Shown here: in pieces, positions 63,922 through 64,000 of the stretch
Layout: every line of letters starts with the position of its first letter
Numbering within the stretch: the stretch's first letter is position 1
Assembly (NCBI GenBank): GCA_001792895.1
Contig: MARA01000022.1
Location: 558,001-622,000 of the forward strand
Direction: 5' to 3'
Length of the DNA stretch: 64,000 nt
From: Lentinus brumalis
Lineage: Eukaryota; Basidiomycota; Agaricomycetes; Polyporales; Polyporaceae
Notes under the pieces: generated by a model
Told to the model about the DNA's origin: nothing
Seen by the model: the letters and a program-made list of their open reading frames with translations, nothing else
Database searches by the model: none
Position numbers and translations under genes: made by a program

Positions 63922-64000
63922 ATGGAGCGCACCGATCATGCTATCTCCCTCGGCACCCTCGGTCTTGTCGCCCTTGCCCTGGGGCTCTTCGGGTACTTGC
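63922..64000 (+). CDS. Start of a membrane-anchored protein, cut by window end
   Basis: ATG 63922 opens MERTDHAISLGTLGLVALAL, followed by GLFGYL, to the last base. A short polar start followed by one long hydrophobic run is a typical N-terminal signal anchor. Its place beside a P450 gene and a P450 relic makes another P450 the best guess, but only 26 residues are visible, and any type II membrane or secreted protein would look the same. Confidence 0.45.
   Translation, partial: MERTDHAISLGTLGLVALALGLFGYL

Noticed and set aside
1..64000. tRNA or rRNA genes
   Set aside because: No cloverleaf-like A/B-box pair or rRNA segment was recognised by reading; a dedicated tRNA scan would be needed to exclude them.

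Overview
The window looks like nuclear DNA of a filamentous basidiomycete, most likely an Agaricomycete (a polypore-type wood-decay or litter fungus would fit). The reasons are GC-rich coding sequence, genes broken by many GT-AG introns of about 35-75 bp, a CAP59/CMT1-type mannosyltransferase, a KDM3-like JmjC protein, a Tnp2-type transposase and a chromodomain Ty3/Gypsy element. I saw no bacterial-style operons, rRNA, tRNA or CRISPR. Species assignment is not possible from what I can see.

Layout. 0.4-10.4 kb: compact host genes, mostly on the minus strand: a SUN-domain protein (443-1450), a Ser/Pro-rich unknown (2013-3202), an unknown with an acidic tail on the plus strand (3974-5401), a helical coiled-coil protein (6087-7405), a small unknown (7917-8621) and a tail-anchored WD40 protein (8837-10408). 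11.7-20.1 kb: four plus-strand host genes: a two-helix membrane protein, a KDM3-like JmjC demethylase with zinc fingers, an F-box/LRR-like protein and a coiled-coil protein. 20.4-28.3 kb: a Tnp2-family DNA-transposon transposase with broken frames, followed on the same strand by an intact gene for a Q/P-rich, highly acidic 1077-residue protein that may travel with it. 28.3-33 kb: gene-poor DNA with minisatellites and a 150-bp tandem array that can form hairpins.

33-50 kb: one nested transposon complex. A non-LTR (LINE) element with an ORF1 zinc knuckle, AP endonuclease, reverse transcriptase, RNase H and poly(A) tail is split by a 7502-bp chromovirus-type Ty3/Gypsy LTR retrotransposon. The LTR element (41628-49129) has two 498-bp LTRs that look identical, a CACAC target-site duplication and an extra ORF ahead of gag. 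Removing it with one copy of the duplication restores the LINE reading frame exactly.

50-64 kb: host genes again. A Ccc1/VIT-type vacuolar iron/manganese transporter (50049-51598, minus) is followed by a divergent, head-to-head pair: an SGNH/GDSL-type membrane hydrolase (52313-55309, minus) and a CAP59/CMT1 (GT69) mannosyltransferase (55779-58149, plus). The pair shares a 469-bp intergenic region and is a candidate glycan-modification module of the secretory pathway. The right end holds a cytochrome P450 with an N-terminal frame break (59499-61609), a decayed P450 fragment (62746-62847) and the first codons of a further membrane-anchored gene running off the end.

Exon coordinates were worked out by hand from splice signals and reading-frame continuity. 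Most host genes close into one uninterrupted frame after splicing. The transposons carry several single-base frame breaks.
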